The notes beneath the pieces are model-generated. The model was given only the letters and a program-made list of their open reading frames with translations. It had not been told where the DNA came from and did not search any database. Positions 42,764-55,024 of a stretch of 64,000 nucleotides of DNA are shown piece by piece. This DNA is from Stomorhina lunata (lineage: Eukaryota; Arthropoda; Insecta; Diptera; Rhiniidae), in NCBI GenBank assembly GCA_933228675.1, contig OW121741.1:54417186-54481185 (forward strand). Reading direction: 5' to 3'. The position numbers and the translations under genes were made by a program. Each line of letters starts with the position of its first letter. Within the stretch, counting starts at the first letter, position 1.

Positions 42764-45211
42764 CTATTGCAAGCCACGTAAACAGAATAACAAAAATTGT
42801 TTTTGAACAGATTCTATCTTATTGCTATGGATTTCGTAAAAAGGATCCCATATCAATGATGTATAGAGATGCTGCGTAATATATGGGCCAGAAAACTCTT
42901 TGGCCCAACGCTTTATAAAAGCAAAAACACATCTAGCTTTATTTACAGCCAAAGTAATGTGCGAAGTAAAATTTAATTTAGAATCGAGCAGAATTCCAAG
43001 ATCAAGAAAAGAATCAACGACTTCCAAAAGATGATGTAGTTAACAGGTACAAAGTTATTTCTAGAAAAGCGCATACATTTACATTTTTTTAAATTCAATT
43101 CCATCATGTTGAGCTCACACCATAAAAAGAAATTATTCAGATCCTGTTGAAGATGTATGTGATCAGCATAGTTATGAAAGGAATAAAAAATTTTTACGTC
43201 ATCTGCGTACATCAATATATTACTGGACTTTATAACATTGGGAAGGTCGTTAATAAATAATAAAAAAAAGCAACGGGCCAAGATGACTTCCTTGGGGAAC
43301 TCCAGATAAAACCAATATATATTTAAATTTGCCATTGTTAAATCTTATTGTTTGTTTTCTACCCACTAACTACGATTTAATCCAGTTTAAGCTTTTGCCG
43401 GCAACACCTATCATATCCAGTTTAAGTAAAATCAGTCTGTGATAAATTTTAGCAAATGTCTTACTAAAATATGTGTAAACCGCATCAGTTTGTTTATTTT
43501 GCGTAAATGCAGAGTTAACTAAAGTTGTTAGATGAAGGACGTTGGTTGTATTTGAGCACCCCTTTCTAAAACCGTGTTGACAAGGTGAAAGTAAAGATGA
43601 AAAGTGATGATATAAAAAATCGGCAATTACTTTTTCAAATAATTTCGGTATTGCACTTAACTTAGCAATACCTCTATAATTCGTAATATCGGACTTGTTA
43701 CCAGATTGGTGTAAAGGTTTTATAAAAGACTCCTTCCAAGACTCGGGGAAGTAGCCAGATTTTAACGAGGTATTGAACAAAATAGTTAATGGTTTAACTA
43801 GTGATTCGGCACATCAATTTAGTATGCAACTTGGAACTCCATCAGGGCCATGATTAAATGACACTTTTGACTTCTTTAGATTCATCAGTATTTCATTACT
43901 GTTGAGAATTGGAAAATAAGTTGAATTGTTTGAAGTAATTGCATGTGGATATCTATTTTTATCATTATATACACCGTCAGAATAGGTACTAGCAAAGAAA
44001 TCAGCAAACATATCGCATATAACATCAGGATCACTAGATTCTTGATTATTGAATTTCATAAATGATGGGTAACATTTGGATTTTCTTTTGGAATTGACAA
44101 AGGAATAGAAGGATTTAGGATCTTGCAAGAAATTAGTTTTCATTTTCACTAAATAATTTTTATATAAAACTTGGTTAAGCAGGTTATACTCTGAACGACT
44201 GACAGAGTACTTTCCATAATCAACAGATGATCCAGTTAATTTGTATTTTTTGTAGAATTTATTTTTACGATTTTTTAGACGTGATAGTTCCTTGGAATTC
44301 CATGGCGGTCCAAGAGGAATACGAACATCATGCTTAGGAACACAAGTTTGAAAAAACGAGTATATTGTTTTGTAAAAATTTGCAATCATCTGGTCAACAT
44401 CGGCATCATTTTTTATAGGATTACTTAAAACTTCATCCCAACAAGTATTTTTTATTAAATTGTTTAAGCAGTACGCTTGAAATTAAAAACCTTAGCAATT
44501 TTAGAATGATTTTGTTTAGCATTTGAAGGAATATGGATACTAATCGCTAAAGTAGGATGATATCGGTCCTCCGGAGTAGTAATTGAATCTGAGCGGTTGA
44601 CTAAATAATCATCAACATCATTTACAAATACAAGATCAAGCAATTTCCCAAAATCGTTGTAAACATTATTCATTTGGTATAAAGATAATCCAAAAATATC
44701 GCTTAAAAATTCATCATGGGCGTTCATATTCGTCATCGGGATCAAATAAGGTACATCAGACGTTAGATTCCATGAAATAGATGGCAGGTTGAAATCACAA
44801 ACAAAAACAAAGTCATTTGTATTAGCACTCGACGTCGAAGATTTGATGGACTGAGCATGATTAGAGTAAACAGAATAATCTGATATCTGGAATATACGAA
44901 GTAAGAAAAATTTTTTTGTGCTTTAGTTTAACGACGACAGCGACAAATTCAATATCATGTTGATCAGTTATGATAGCTTCAGATAGATAGGAGCAGTTAA
45001 CAGCTATCAAAACTCCACCTCCTCTTCTTAAATTCCGATTATATCTATAAATCTGGTATTTGTTACAAAGAATTTCAGCGTCAAATACATCATCATGAAG
45101 CCACGTTTCAGTAAAGATTATAATATCGAACGTAAAATTAAAACTATTAACCAGGAGTTTAGACAATTTGGTATTTAAACCACGAGTGTTTTGATATGTA
45201 ATATAAAGCAA
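42764..45211 (-). pseudogene. LINE ORF2: AP endonuclease and reverse transcriptase, frameshifted
   Basis: 45211-44861 is the start of an exo_endo_phos endonuclease: YITYQNTRGLNTKL, FTETWLHDD (catalytic Glu) and GGGVLIAV. The reading goes on through CDFNLPSISW (the DFN block, near 44800) and LLDLVFVND (44464-44745). 44389-43814 covers the linker. 43780-43370 covers RT blocks: NYRGIAKLSAIPKLFEKV, QHGFRKGCSNTTNV and DAVYTYFSKTFAKI, where the usual Asp of FSKAFD reads FSKTFA. 43335-42973 has LFINDLP and the catalytic MYADDVKIF. 43027-42764 is the thumb. No RNase H domain was seen. At least five frame breaks make it inactive. Confidence 0.85.
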
Positions 45212-45214
45212 TCC

Positions 45215-45755
45215 TTAGAGGAATTTAGTTTTTTGGAAAAGATACGTAATATTTCTAGTTCTGGAATTTTCCTTAACTATGTATTCTCGAACAAAGATAT
45301 TTGCTGGCCAAAAATTAGGTTCAACGATTTGATTATAAATTTGCGGAGGAACAGTTATTTTAAATGACGTAATACTTCTGGGTTCTGAATACGAAAATTT
45401 AAAAACTGCAAGATCATTGACTGCACCAAGTTTCGAATTTAGATAAAAATGGATATCTTCAACACTTGTATCATATGCTAAGCGAGAAACAAATATGTGT
45501 CTTTTCGGAGGGATAACTATTAACCCCTTGGCGTATCAATCTGCGCAACGAAGTTCGCTTCCAACTGTTCGCACATAAGTTGCACCAAACAAACCGGTTT
45601 TGATGTAAAGTTTGTGTGATTGTAGTTTCACTACTAGATTTACCTTTATTTCTTGCCGACTTACGGCGCTTAGGAGATACCTCTGGCGACTTTAGATTCT
45701 TAAACCTTTCGACATATCCATAATTAATAATACTGTATCTATTGAACAACTGCAA
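45215..45755 (-). pseudogene. LINE ORF1 C-terminal region (RRM-like)
   Basis: 45755-45471 begins with basic sequence (SPKRRKSARNKGKSSSE). In the neighbouring frame KRHIFVSRLAYDTSVEDIHF, SSFK-type core (SITSFKITVPPQIYNQIV) and FWPANIFVREY run to a stop at 45215-45217. That pattern is the RRM-like C-terminal domain seen in ORF1 of many Jockey/CR1 LINEs, which binds element RNA. A stop and a frame change near 45540 break it. Confidence 0.65.
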
Positions 45756-45834
45756 AAAGATGTCAATATCATGAAATCGAAGAACGTAAAGTTAAGAGAG
45801 TTGCAGTTACATGTAATCTCAGGTCATTAGGGCG

Positions 45835-46486
45835 ACAGGAATTTTTTTCTTTGATTTCAAACTTTTTTCTACAGAATATTGTGACACTAGGTCTAAAAGT
45901 TTAGATCTGAAAATTTGAGCCAAATCGGACAACGTTCTATCGGGTCCAAAGTTTAAAAGTCCATTTGTATGGGGAAAATGGGTTATTTTTTCTTTTTGCG
46001 AAATTTAGACCAAAAATAAATAATTTTTACAAAAAAAAAAAACAACAGAATATTAAAGAGAACTAACACAGCTTTACTTCAAATAGTGAACGACAAAAAT
46101 TCATCAGGTAGTTTAAAAGTTATTGCAATTTTCCCGCGCCTAATTATATGCACCAAAAATTGTATGTTGTAAATAAAGAAATTCCAAAGTTAGACATGAT
46201 TTATCATTTAATGGCTTGTTACTAGTAAATGGTTCAGTTTTGTTTAAATATAATCAAATTTACTTAGTTTTTTTCATGCTGGAAAATCATTTTTCAATTT
46301 TTTGAAAATTTTGTTCAACAAATATTACAAATTTAGAATTTGCTCTTCAGTGTGTTAAAACAGACATAACAAAAAATCCAAATTTTGACATTTGACCGCG
46401 GTGAAGAAAGGGTTAATCTCGTCCAATATTAAAAACCTTTCGTCATAGGTTTTCCATAAACTAAGCAATAATATTAATTATCTTTT
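45835..46486. other. Unknown spacer, present three times
   Basis: No gene. Contains GAGCCAAATCGGACAACGTT and a dispersed-repeat piece shared with 10355-10455. Duplicates are at about 51304-51957 and 56803-57457. A run of A (46031-46041) differs in length among the copies. Confidence 0.4.
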
Positions 46487-47637
46487 TATACCCTTCACCA
46501 ATAGGTGAAAGGGTATTATAAGTTTGTGCATCCGTTTGTACGTTTTTAATAGTGATCGTAGACCCCATAAAAATTATACCGATCGACTCAGAATCGGGAG
46601 GAGAATCGATTAAGATCGATCAGATTTTAGGAAATTCTCCCGCAATGAACGCTATTACATTTCGTTCAAAATCGGTTTATAAACATCCGAAATATCGAAA
46701 AAATACCAAAAATTAGACGAAATTTTTTTTTTGAAAAAATTTTTGATTGAAAAAAACTTTTAAATAACAAAAGAAAAAAGATAATCCTGGTGTACGAGCG
46801 ATAATATATTATATATTACATTTTAGGAAATGGTTCCCTATCAAATTCGATCCGTAAACATATATCGCCAAAACACTACTTTTGATGTACAGCAAATTGC
46901 CGAAAGTACGTGTCTAAGAAATTTTGTTTACATTTTGTAAGTATTGTTTCAGCGATATCTCAGGTGTTTATAGGCCGAGGATTTCCTAAAATCTGATATA
47001 TAAACTCCACAAATCTGATTATGAATGTCATTCAAACTGTACCGATCGACTCAGAATCGGCAGGAGAATCAATTTTGCGACGTCCGTCCGTCTGTTTGTA
47101 TGTCTGTCAGTCTGTCTGTCTGTCTACCTGTCTGTCCGTTTGTCTGTGGTAGTCAAGTTTTTGGATCTCCTGTTTTGTCGATATCTCAGATGTTTATTTG
47201 TGATGAAATTTGACAGCGTTCTTTGTGGGAGGATTTCCTAAAATCTGATATATAAACTCCACAAATCTGATTATGAATGTCATTCAAATTGTACCGATCG
47301 ACTCAGAATCGGCAGGAGAATCGATTTTGCGACGTCCGTCCGTCTGTCTGTCTGTCCGTCAGTCTGTCTACCTATCTGTCCGTTTGTTTGTTGTAGTTAA
47401 GTTTTTGGATCTCCTGTTTTGTCGATATCTCAAATGTTTATTTTGATGAAATTAAATAGCGTTATTCGCGGGGGATTACTAATTACAATTTGTGTTTACG
47501 CGATATTTCAGGTGTTTTGATCGACAATGATGAAATTCAGGGTGGGACGATATCCTAAAATTTTGTGTAAAATGATTGTGGGTATACCTTCCAGGAGCTC
47601 CACAAATCTGATTTTAGCAGACAGGCGCACGGTGGTT
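46487..47637 (+). mobile_element. INE-1-like Helentron, unit 1, cut by Transib
   Basis: Starts TATACCCTTCACCAATAGGTG. It has CGACTCAGAATCGG three times and two GTCY arrays (47080-47150, 47330-47390), because about 230 bp are repeated inside it. It ends at the AGGCG beside the Transib tip. The right part of the element is absent in this unit. Confidence 0.85.
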
Positions 47638-49525
47638 CAGAATCAAATTTCATTGGCCAAAACCTATATTTTTTGTTGACATAGATTTTTAAAATTTTTA
47701 TACCATCAGAAAGAAAACATATCAAAACTAAGGTGACCAAAAAATTTGGTCAAAATATCCGCTGTAGTGGGCGTGGCATGCTGCTAAAGACAAGGAATTT
47801 TGGTTAATTTAGAAATGAAAGAAAAATTGTAATTTTTGATCTCATATTAATTATGATTTCTTGAAAACTATTAATGCTAATGGGCTGCAGTTTTTTTCTT
47901 ATGTTGGGTGGACTGTTGGTTTTAACAAATGGTATTTGCGCACCCTGTATAATTTGTAGTTAAGGTGTTATGTAAAAAATTTAAAATCACCATATACTCA
48001 TAAAATTTCAAGTTTAGTAGTGTATAACTTTTGTAGAAACAAATGGAAACAAAAACCACCCAAAGAAAGCCTAGAGTGTTCCCTTTAAGCCTATATATAC
48101 TTTTGCACCCGCCCGTAGAACACTTTTTTTATTTTAATGAAAATACTCAACATTTTTACAAGCAAAATTACTAGTAAATTTACTTTAGAAATCATTCACT
48201 GTCATAAATACAAATTGCAGATAGTTATTTTAATAAGAGGAAAGTTATTAGTGGTTTAAATTTTTATTCAAATGGTTGGTATCTTAAAAAAACTTCCCTG
48301 AATTTTTAGGGAATTTTTCAAAGAATTTTGAAAATATTTCATTTTGCACAGATATTTCAATTACCTGCTAAAAAATTATAGGGAAAAAACCTTTAAAATG
48401 TATTTCAGTAAAGTACAGAATGAATTTTAACAGTTAAAATTTTCCATTTTTTAAGGAATGTTACCTAGCCTGTTACTCATCAGCGTTAAAGGGTTTTATT
48501 ATACTTAAAAATTATTATAATTGGTCTTTTATGACATTAAATAAAACTTCCTAAATTTATTCACTGCATTTTAAAAATTCCATGAAAAAATTTTTAAAAT
48601 ATCTTTCAGTGAAATACAGGATGAATTTGAACAGGTACAATTTTCCATTTGATTTTATGGACAGCTACCTAGGTAGAGTATAATAATATCAAAGCATGAT
48701 ATAAGGACAATAATTTGGAAATAAATGTTAGTTTCGAACAAGTATTCGATTTAAAAAGGTTGATAAATATTTGGAAGTTTTATTTCAAAGCCCTTTAAAA
48801 GTACATTATTTTCGGCTAAATTAAAATATGGAGACTTTCAGCTATAAAGAATTGGCCGAAGATTATTTTAAAAATAAAGATTGTGTTCTAAGCCATATTC
48901 AAACAAAACTGAATATAAATAGTCTCTACATTGAAACACAACTGGAAATAAAAAACAAAGTATCTAATTTCGTCAAAACATTGAATAGATACTACAAGGA
49001 AGTTGACTTTAGTAAAAGTAAATTTTACAAGCGCTTTGCGAATTGGTTAGAAGGTGAACTCCGTATCCAGATTATTTCAGAAACAACAAATGATGGGAGT
49101 TGTGGAAGACCACAAAAACCGTTAGATAACTGTAGCGATAGATCTAAGAGACGAAAACTGAAGAATTTTAATGAAGAAATCGGGTGTGAAAACATTAAAG
49201 ATAGTTTTCTGCATAAACTTCGATCTGAAAAACAATTAGCGAAAGTGGATATCATTCAGAAAGTCCTTTCTGCTAGTCCGGTGAGAACAAAACGGGTTCT
49301 TAAAAGCATTCCAACACCAAACGAGAAAAAACAGTTTACAAACGAGGAAGCACTTGCATTATTTCTGGATTTAAAGCTAACAAAACACCAGTATACTCAA
49401 CTCAGATTGCGTGCGATCGAAAAAGGCTTAAATTTATACCCGTCATATCATCAAATAATTGCAGCTATCCTCCAAAGGAATCTATGAAAATCACACCAAT
49501 TTCTGCACAGGTAAAACTGCAAGCT
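47638..49525 (+). mobile_element. Transib 5' half, unit 1 (one-ended)
   Basis: Starts CACGGTGGTTCAGAATC right after AGGCG and is identical in layout to the complete element at 58627. It is cut at 49525 where LINE sequence begins. With no right TIR it cannot be mobilised as a normal two-ended element. Confidence 0.9.
48828..49487 (+). pseudogene. Transib transposase N-terminal part, unit 1
   Basis: 219 residues, same as at 59828-60487 apart from single changes (Cys at residue 19, where units 2 and 3 have Gly). It starts METFSYKELAEDYFKNKD; the middle is Lys/Arg-rich (SDRSKRRKLKNFNEE) and the end holds EEALALFLDLKLTKHQYTQL, a helical block found before the catalytic core of Transib/RAG1-like proteins. 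The frameshift that ends it is shared by all three units. The catalytic residues lie beyond the truncation, so only a non-catalytic fragment could be made. Confidence 0.8.
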
Positions 49526-51300
49526 CATAAATGATGGGTAACATTTGGATTTTCTTTTGGAATTGACAAAGGAATAGAAGGATTTAGGATCTTGCAAGAA
49601 ATTAGTTTTCATTTTCACTAAATAATTTTTATATAAAACTTGGTTAAGCAGGTTATACTCTGAACGACTGACAGAGTACTTTCCATAATCAACAGATGAT
49701 CCAGTTAATTTGTATTTTTTGTAGAATTTATTTTTACGATTTTTTAGACGTGATAGTTCCTTGGAATTCCATGGCGGTCCAAGAGGAATACGAACATCAT
49801 GCTTAGGAACACAAGTTTGAAAAAACGAGTATATTGTTTTGTAAAAATTTGCAATCATCTGGTCAACATCGGCATCATTTTTTATAGGATTACTTAAAAC
49901 TTCATCCCAACAAGTATTTTTTATTAAATTGTTTAAGCAGTACGCTTGAAATTAAAAACCTTAGCAATTTTAGAATGATTTTGTTTAGCATTTGAAGGAA
50001 TATGGATACTAATCGCTAAAGTAGGATGATATCGGTCCTCCGGAGTAGTAATTGAATCTGAGCGGTTGACTAAATAATCATCAACATCATTTACAAATAC
50101 AAGATCAAGCAATTTCCCAAAATCGTTGTAAACATTATTCATTTGGTATAAAGATAATCCAAAAATATCGCTTAAAAATTCATCATGGGCGTTCATATTC
50201 GTCATCGGGATCAAATAAGGTACATCAGACGTTAGATTCCATGAAATAGATGGCAGGTTGAAATCACAAACAAAAACAAAGTCATTTGTATTAGCACTCG
50301 ACGTCGAAGATTTGATGGACTGAGCATGATTAGAGTAAACAGAATAATCTGATATCTGGAATATACGAAGTAAGAAAAATTTTTTTGTGCTTTAGTTTAA
50401 CGACGACAGCGACAAATTCAATATCATGTTGATCAGTTATGATAGCTTCAGATAGATAGGAGCAGTTAACAGCTATCAAAACTCCACCTCCTCTTCTTAA
50501 ATTCCGATTATATCTATAAATCTGGTATTTGTTACAAAGAATTTCAGCGTCAAATACATCATCATGAAGCCACGTTTCAGTAAAGATTATAATATCGAAC
50601 GTAAAATTAAAACTATTAACCAGGAGTTTAGACAATTTGGTATTTAAACCACGAGTGTTTTGATATGTAATATAAAGCAATCCTTAGAGGAATTTAGTTT
50701 TTTGGAAAAGATACGTAATATTTCTAGTTCTGGAATTTTCCTTAACTATGTATTCTCGAACAAAGATATTTGCTGGCCAAAAATTAGGTTCAACGATTTG
50801 ATTATAAATTTGCGGAGGAACAGTTATTTTAAATGACGTAATACTTCTGGGTTCTGAATACGAAAATTTAAAAACTGCAAGATCATTGACTGCACCAAGT
50901 TTCGAATTTAGATAAAAATGGATATCTTCAACACTTGTATCATATGCTAAGCGAGAAACAAATATGTGTCTTTTCGGAGGGATAACTATTAACCCCTTGG
51001 CGTATCAATCTGCGCAACGAAGTTCGCTTCCAACTGTTCGCACATAAGTTGCACCAAACAAACCGGTTTTGATGTAAAGTTTGTGTGATTGTAGTTTCAC
51101 TACTAGATTTACCTTTATTTCTTGCCGACTTACGGCGCTTAGGAGATACCTCTGGCGACTTTAGATTCTTAAACCTTTCGACATATCCATAATTAATAAT
51201 ACTGTATCTATTGAACAACTGCAAAAAGATGTCAATATCATGAAATCGAAGAACGTAAAGTTAAGAGAGTTGCAGTTACATGTAATCTCAGGTCATTAGG
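49526..51300 (-). mobile_element. LINE 5' half, unit 2
   Basis: Copy of 44057-45830 with the same broken ORF1 and endonuclease stretches (50940-51224, 50330-50680, 49933-50214). The reading frame 49858-49451 fuses the LINE linker (MIANFYKTIYSFFQTCVP...) to antisense Transib sequence across the join. Confidence 0.9.
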
Positions 51301-51957
51301 GCGACAGGAATTTTTTTCTTTGATTTCAAACTTTTTTCTACAGAATATTGTGACACTAGGTCTAAAAGTTTAGATCTGAAAATTTGAGCCAAATCGGACA
51401 ACGTTCTATCGGGTCCAAAGTTTAAAAGTCCATTTGTATGGGGAAAATGGGTTATTTTTTCTTTTTGCGAAATTTAGACCAAAAATAAATAATTTTTACA
51501 AAAAAAAAAAAAACAACAGAATATTAAAGAGAACTAACACAGCTTTACTTCAAATAGTGAACGACAAAAATTCATCAGGTAGTTTAAAAGTTATTGCAAT
51601 TTTCCCGCGCCTAATTATATGCACCAAAAATTGTATGTTGTAAATAAAGAAATTCCAAAGTTAGACATGATTTATCATTTAATGGCTTGTTACTAGTAAA
51701 TGGTTCAGTTTTGTTTAAATATAATCAAATTTACTTAGTTTTTTTCATGCTGGAAAATCATTTTTCAATTTTTTGAAAATTTTGTTCAACAAATATTACA
51801 AATTTAGAATTTGCTCTTCAGTGTGTTAAAACAGACATAACAAAAAATCCAAATTTTGACATTTGACCGCGGTGAAGAAAGGGTTAATCTCGTCCAATAT
51901 TAAAAACCTTTCGTCATAGGTTTTCCATAAACTAAGCAATAATATTAATTATCTTTT

Positions 51958-53126
51958 TATACCCTTCACCAATAGGTGAAAGGGTATTATAAGTTTGTGC
52001 ATCCGTTTGTACGTTTTTAATAGTGATCGTAGACCCCATAAAAATTATACCGATCGACTCAGAATCGGGAGGAGAATCGATTAAGATCGATCAGATTTTA
52101 GGAAATTCTCCCGCAATGAACGCTATTACATTTCGTTCAAAATCGGTTTATAAACATCCGAAATATCGAAAAAATACCAAAAATTAGACGAAATTTTTTT
52201 TTTGAAAAAATTTTTGATTGAAAAAAACTTTTAAATAACAAAAGAAAAAAGATAATCCTGGTGTACGAGCGATAATATATTATATATTACATTTTAGGAA
52301 ATTGTTCCCTAAAGCACTCTGTAAAATCTTATCAAATTCGATCCGTAAACATATATCGCCAAAACACTACTTTTGATGTACAGCAAATTGCCGAAAGTAC
52401 GTGTCTAAGAAATTTTGTTTACATTTTGTAAGTATTGTTTCAGCGATATCTCAGGTGTTTATAGGCCGAGGATTTCCTAAAATCTGATATATAAACTCCA
52501 CAAATCTGATTATGAATGTCATTCAAACTGTACCGATCGACTCAGAATCGGCAGGAGAATCAATTTTGCGACGTCCGTCCGTCTGTTTGTATGTCTGTCT
52601 GTCTGTCAGTCTGTCTGTCTGTCTACCTGTCTGTCCGTTTGTCTGTGGTAGTCAAGTTTTTGGATCTCCTGTTTTGTCGATATCTCAGATGTTTATTTGT
52701 GATGAAATTTGACAGCGTTCTTTGTGGGAGGATTTCCTAAAATCTGATATATAAACTCCACAAATCTGATTATGAATGTCATTCAAATTGTACCGATCGA
52801 CTCAGAATCGGCAGGAGAATCGATTTTGCGACGTCCGTCCGTCTGTCTGTCTGTCCGTCAGTCTGTCTACCTATCTGTCCGTTTGTTTGTTGTAGTTAAG
52901 TTTTTGGATCTCCTGTTTTGTCGATATCTCAAATGTTTATTTTGATGAAATTAAATAGCGTTATTCGCGGGGGATTACTAATTACAATTTGTGTTTACGC
53001 GATATTTCAGGTGTTTTGATCGACAATGATGAAATTCAGGGTGGGACGATATCCTAAAATTTTGTGTAAAATGATTGTGGGTATACCTTCCAGGAGCTCC
53101 ACAAATCTGATTTTAGCAGACAGGCG
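51958..53126 (+). mobile_element. INE-1-like Helentron, unit 2
   Basis: Copy of 46487-47637 with the extra AAAGCACTCTGTAAAATCTT stretch and a longer first GTCT array. It is cut by the Transib tip at 53127. Confidence 0.85.
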
Positions 53127-55024
53127 CACGGTGGTTCAGAATCAAATTTCATTGGCCAAAACCTATATTTTTTGTTGACATAGATTTTTAAAATTTTTAT
53201 ACCATCAGAAAGAAAACATATCAAAACTAAGGTGACCAAAAAATTTGGTCAAAATATCCGCTGTAGTGGGCGTGGCATGCTGCTAAAGACAAGGAATTTT
53301 GGTTAATTTAGAAATGAAAGAAAAATTGTAATTTTTGATCTCATATTAATTATGATTTCTTGAAAACTATTAATGCTAATGGGCTGCAGTTTTTTTCTTA
53401 TGTTGGGTGGACTGTTGGTTTTAACAAATGGTATTTGCGCACCCTGTATAATTTGTAGTTAAGGTGTTATGTAAAAAATTTAAAATCACCATATACTCAT
53501 AAAATTTCAAGTTTAGTAGTGTATAACTTTTGTAGAAACAAATGGAAACAAAAACCACCCAAAGAAAGCCTAGAGTGTTCCCTTTAAGCCTATATATACT
53601 TTTGCACCCGCCCGTAGAACACTTTTTTTATTTTAATGAAAATACTCAACATTTTTACAAGCAAAATTACTAGTAAATTTACTTTAGAAATCATTCACTG
53701 TCATAAATACAAATTGCAGATAGTTATTTCAATAAGAGGAAAGTTATTAGTGGTTTAAATTTTTATTCAAATGGTTGGTATCTTAAAAAAACTTCCCTGA
53801 ATTTTTAGGGAATTTTTCAAAGAATTTTGAAAATATTTCATTTTGCACAGATATTTCAATTACCTGCTAAAAAATTATAGGGAAAAAACCTTTAAAATGT
53901 ATTTCAGTAAAGTACAGAATGAATTTTAACAGTTAAAATTTTCCATTTTTTAAGGAATGTTACCTAGCCTGTTACTCATCAGCGTTAAAGGGTTTTATTA
54001 TACTTAAAAATTATTATAATTGGTCTTTTATGACATTAAATAAAACTTCCTAAATTTATTCACTGCATTTTAAAAATTCCATGAAAAAATTTTTAAAATA
54101 TCTTTCAGTGAAATACAGGATGAATTTGAACAGGTACAATTTTCCATTTGATTTTATGGACAGCTACCTAGGTAGAGTATAATAATATCAAAGCATGATA
54201 TAAGGACAATAATTTGGAAATAAATGTTAGTTTCGAACAAGTATTCGATTTAAAAAGGTTGATAAATATTTGGAAGTTTTATTTCAAAGCCCTTTAAAAG
54301 TACATTATTTTCGGCTAAATTAAAATATGGAGACTTTCAGCTATAAAGAATTGGCCGAAGATTATTTTAAAAATAAAGATGGTGTTCTAAGCCATATTCA
54401 AACAAAACTGAATATAAATAGTCTCTACATTGAAACACAACTGGAAATAAAAAACAAAGTATCTAATTTCGTCAAAACATTGAATAGATACTACAAGGAA
54501 GTTGACTTTAGTAAAAGTAAATTTTACAAGCGCTTTGCGAATTGGTTAGAAGGTGAACTCCGTATCCAGATTATTTCAGAAACAACAAATGATGGGAGTT
54601 GTGGAAGACCACAAAAACCGTTAGATAACTGTAGCGATAGATCTAAGAGACGAAAACTGAAGAATTTAAATGAAGAAATCGGGTGTGAAAACATTAAAGA
54701 TAGTTTTCTGCATAAACTTCGATCTGAAAAACAATTAGCGAAAGTGGATATCATTCAGAAAGTCCTTTCTGCTAGTCCGGTGAGAACAAAACGGGTTCTT
54801 AAAAGCATTCCAACACCAAACGAGAAAAAACAGTTTACAAACGAGGAAGCACTTGCATTATTTCTGGATTTAAAGCTAACAAAACACCAGTATACTCAAC
54901 TCAGATTGCGTGCGATCGAAAAAGGCTTAAATTTATACCCGTCATATCATCAAATAATTGCAGCTATCCTCCAAAGGAATCTATGAAAATCACACCAATT
55001 TCTGCACAGGTAAAACTGCAAGCT
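53127..55024 (+). mobile_element. Transib 5' half, unit 2 (one-ended)
   Basis: Same as unit 1. It starts CACGGTGG after AGGCG and ends at the LINE join at 55024. Confidence 0.9.
54327..54986 (+). pseudogene. Transib transposase N-terminal part, unit 2
   Basis: 219 residues. It differs from unit 3 by Leu in place of Phe in KRRKLKNLNEE, and from unit 1 by Gly at residue 19. It ends at the same frameshift. No catalytic residue is included. Confidence 0.8.

Larger units (their letters stand above)
42293..45830 (-). mobile_element. Non-LTR retrotransposon (Jockey/CR1-type LINE), minus strand
   Basis: On the minus strand in order: ORF1 C-terminal part, ORF2 with endonuclease and reverse transcriptase, a 3' UTR and an (AAAT)n tail (42296-42335 as TTTA repeats on +). 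ORF1 ends at 45215 and ORF2 begins within a few bases. ORF2 is broken by several frameshifts. The 5' boundary near 45830 is a guess. The part from 44057 rightwards is present three times through the tandem triplication; the 3' half exists only here. Confidence 0.85.

Noticed and set aside
51434..51643. 69-codon plus-strand frame in triplication unit 2
   Set aside because: It depends on the length of an A-run that differs in the other units, so it is not conserved even between near-identical copies.
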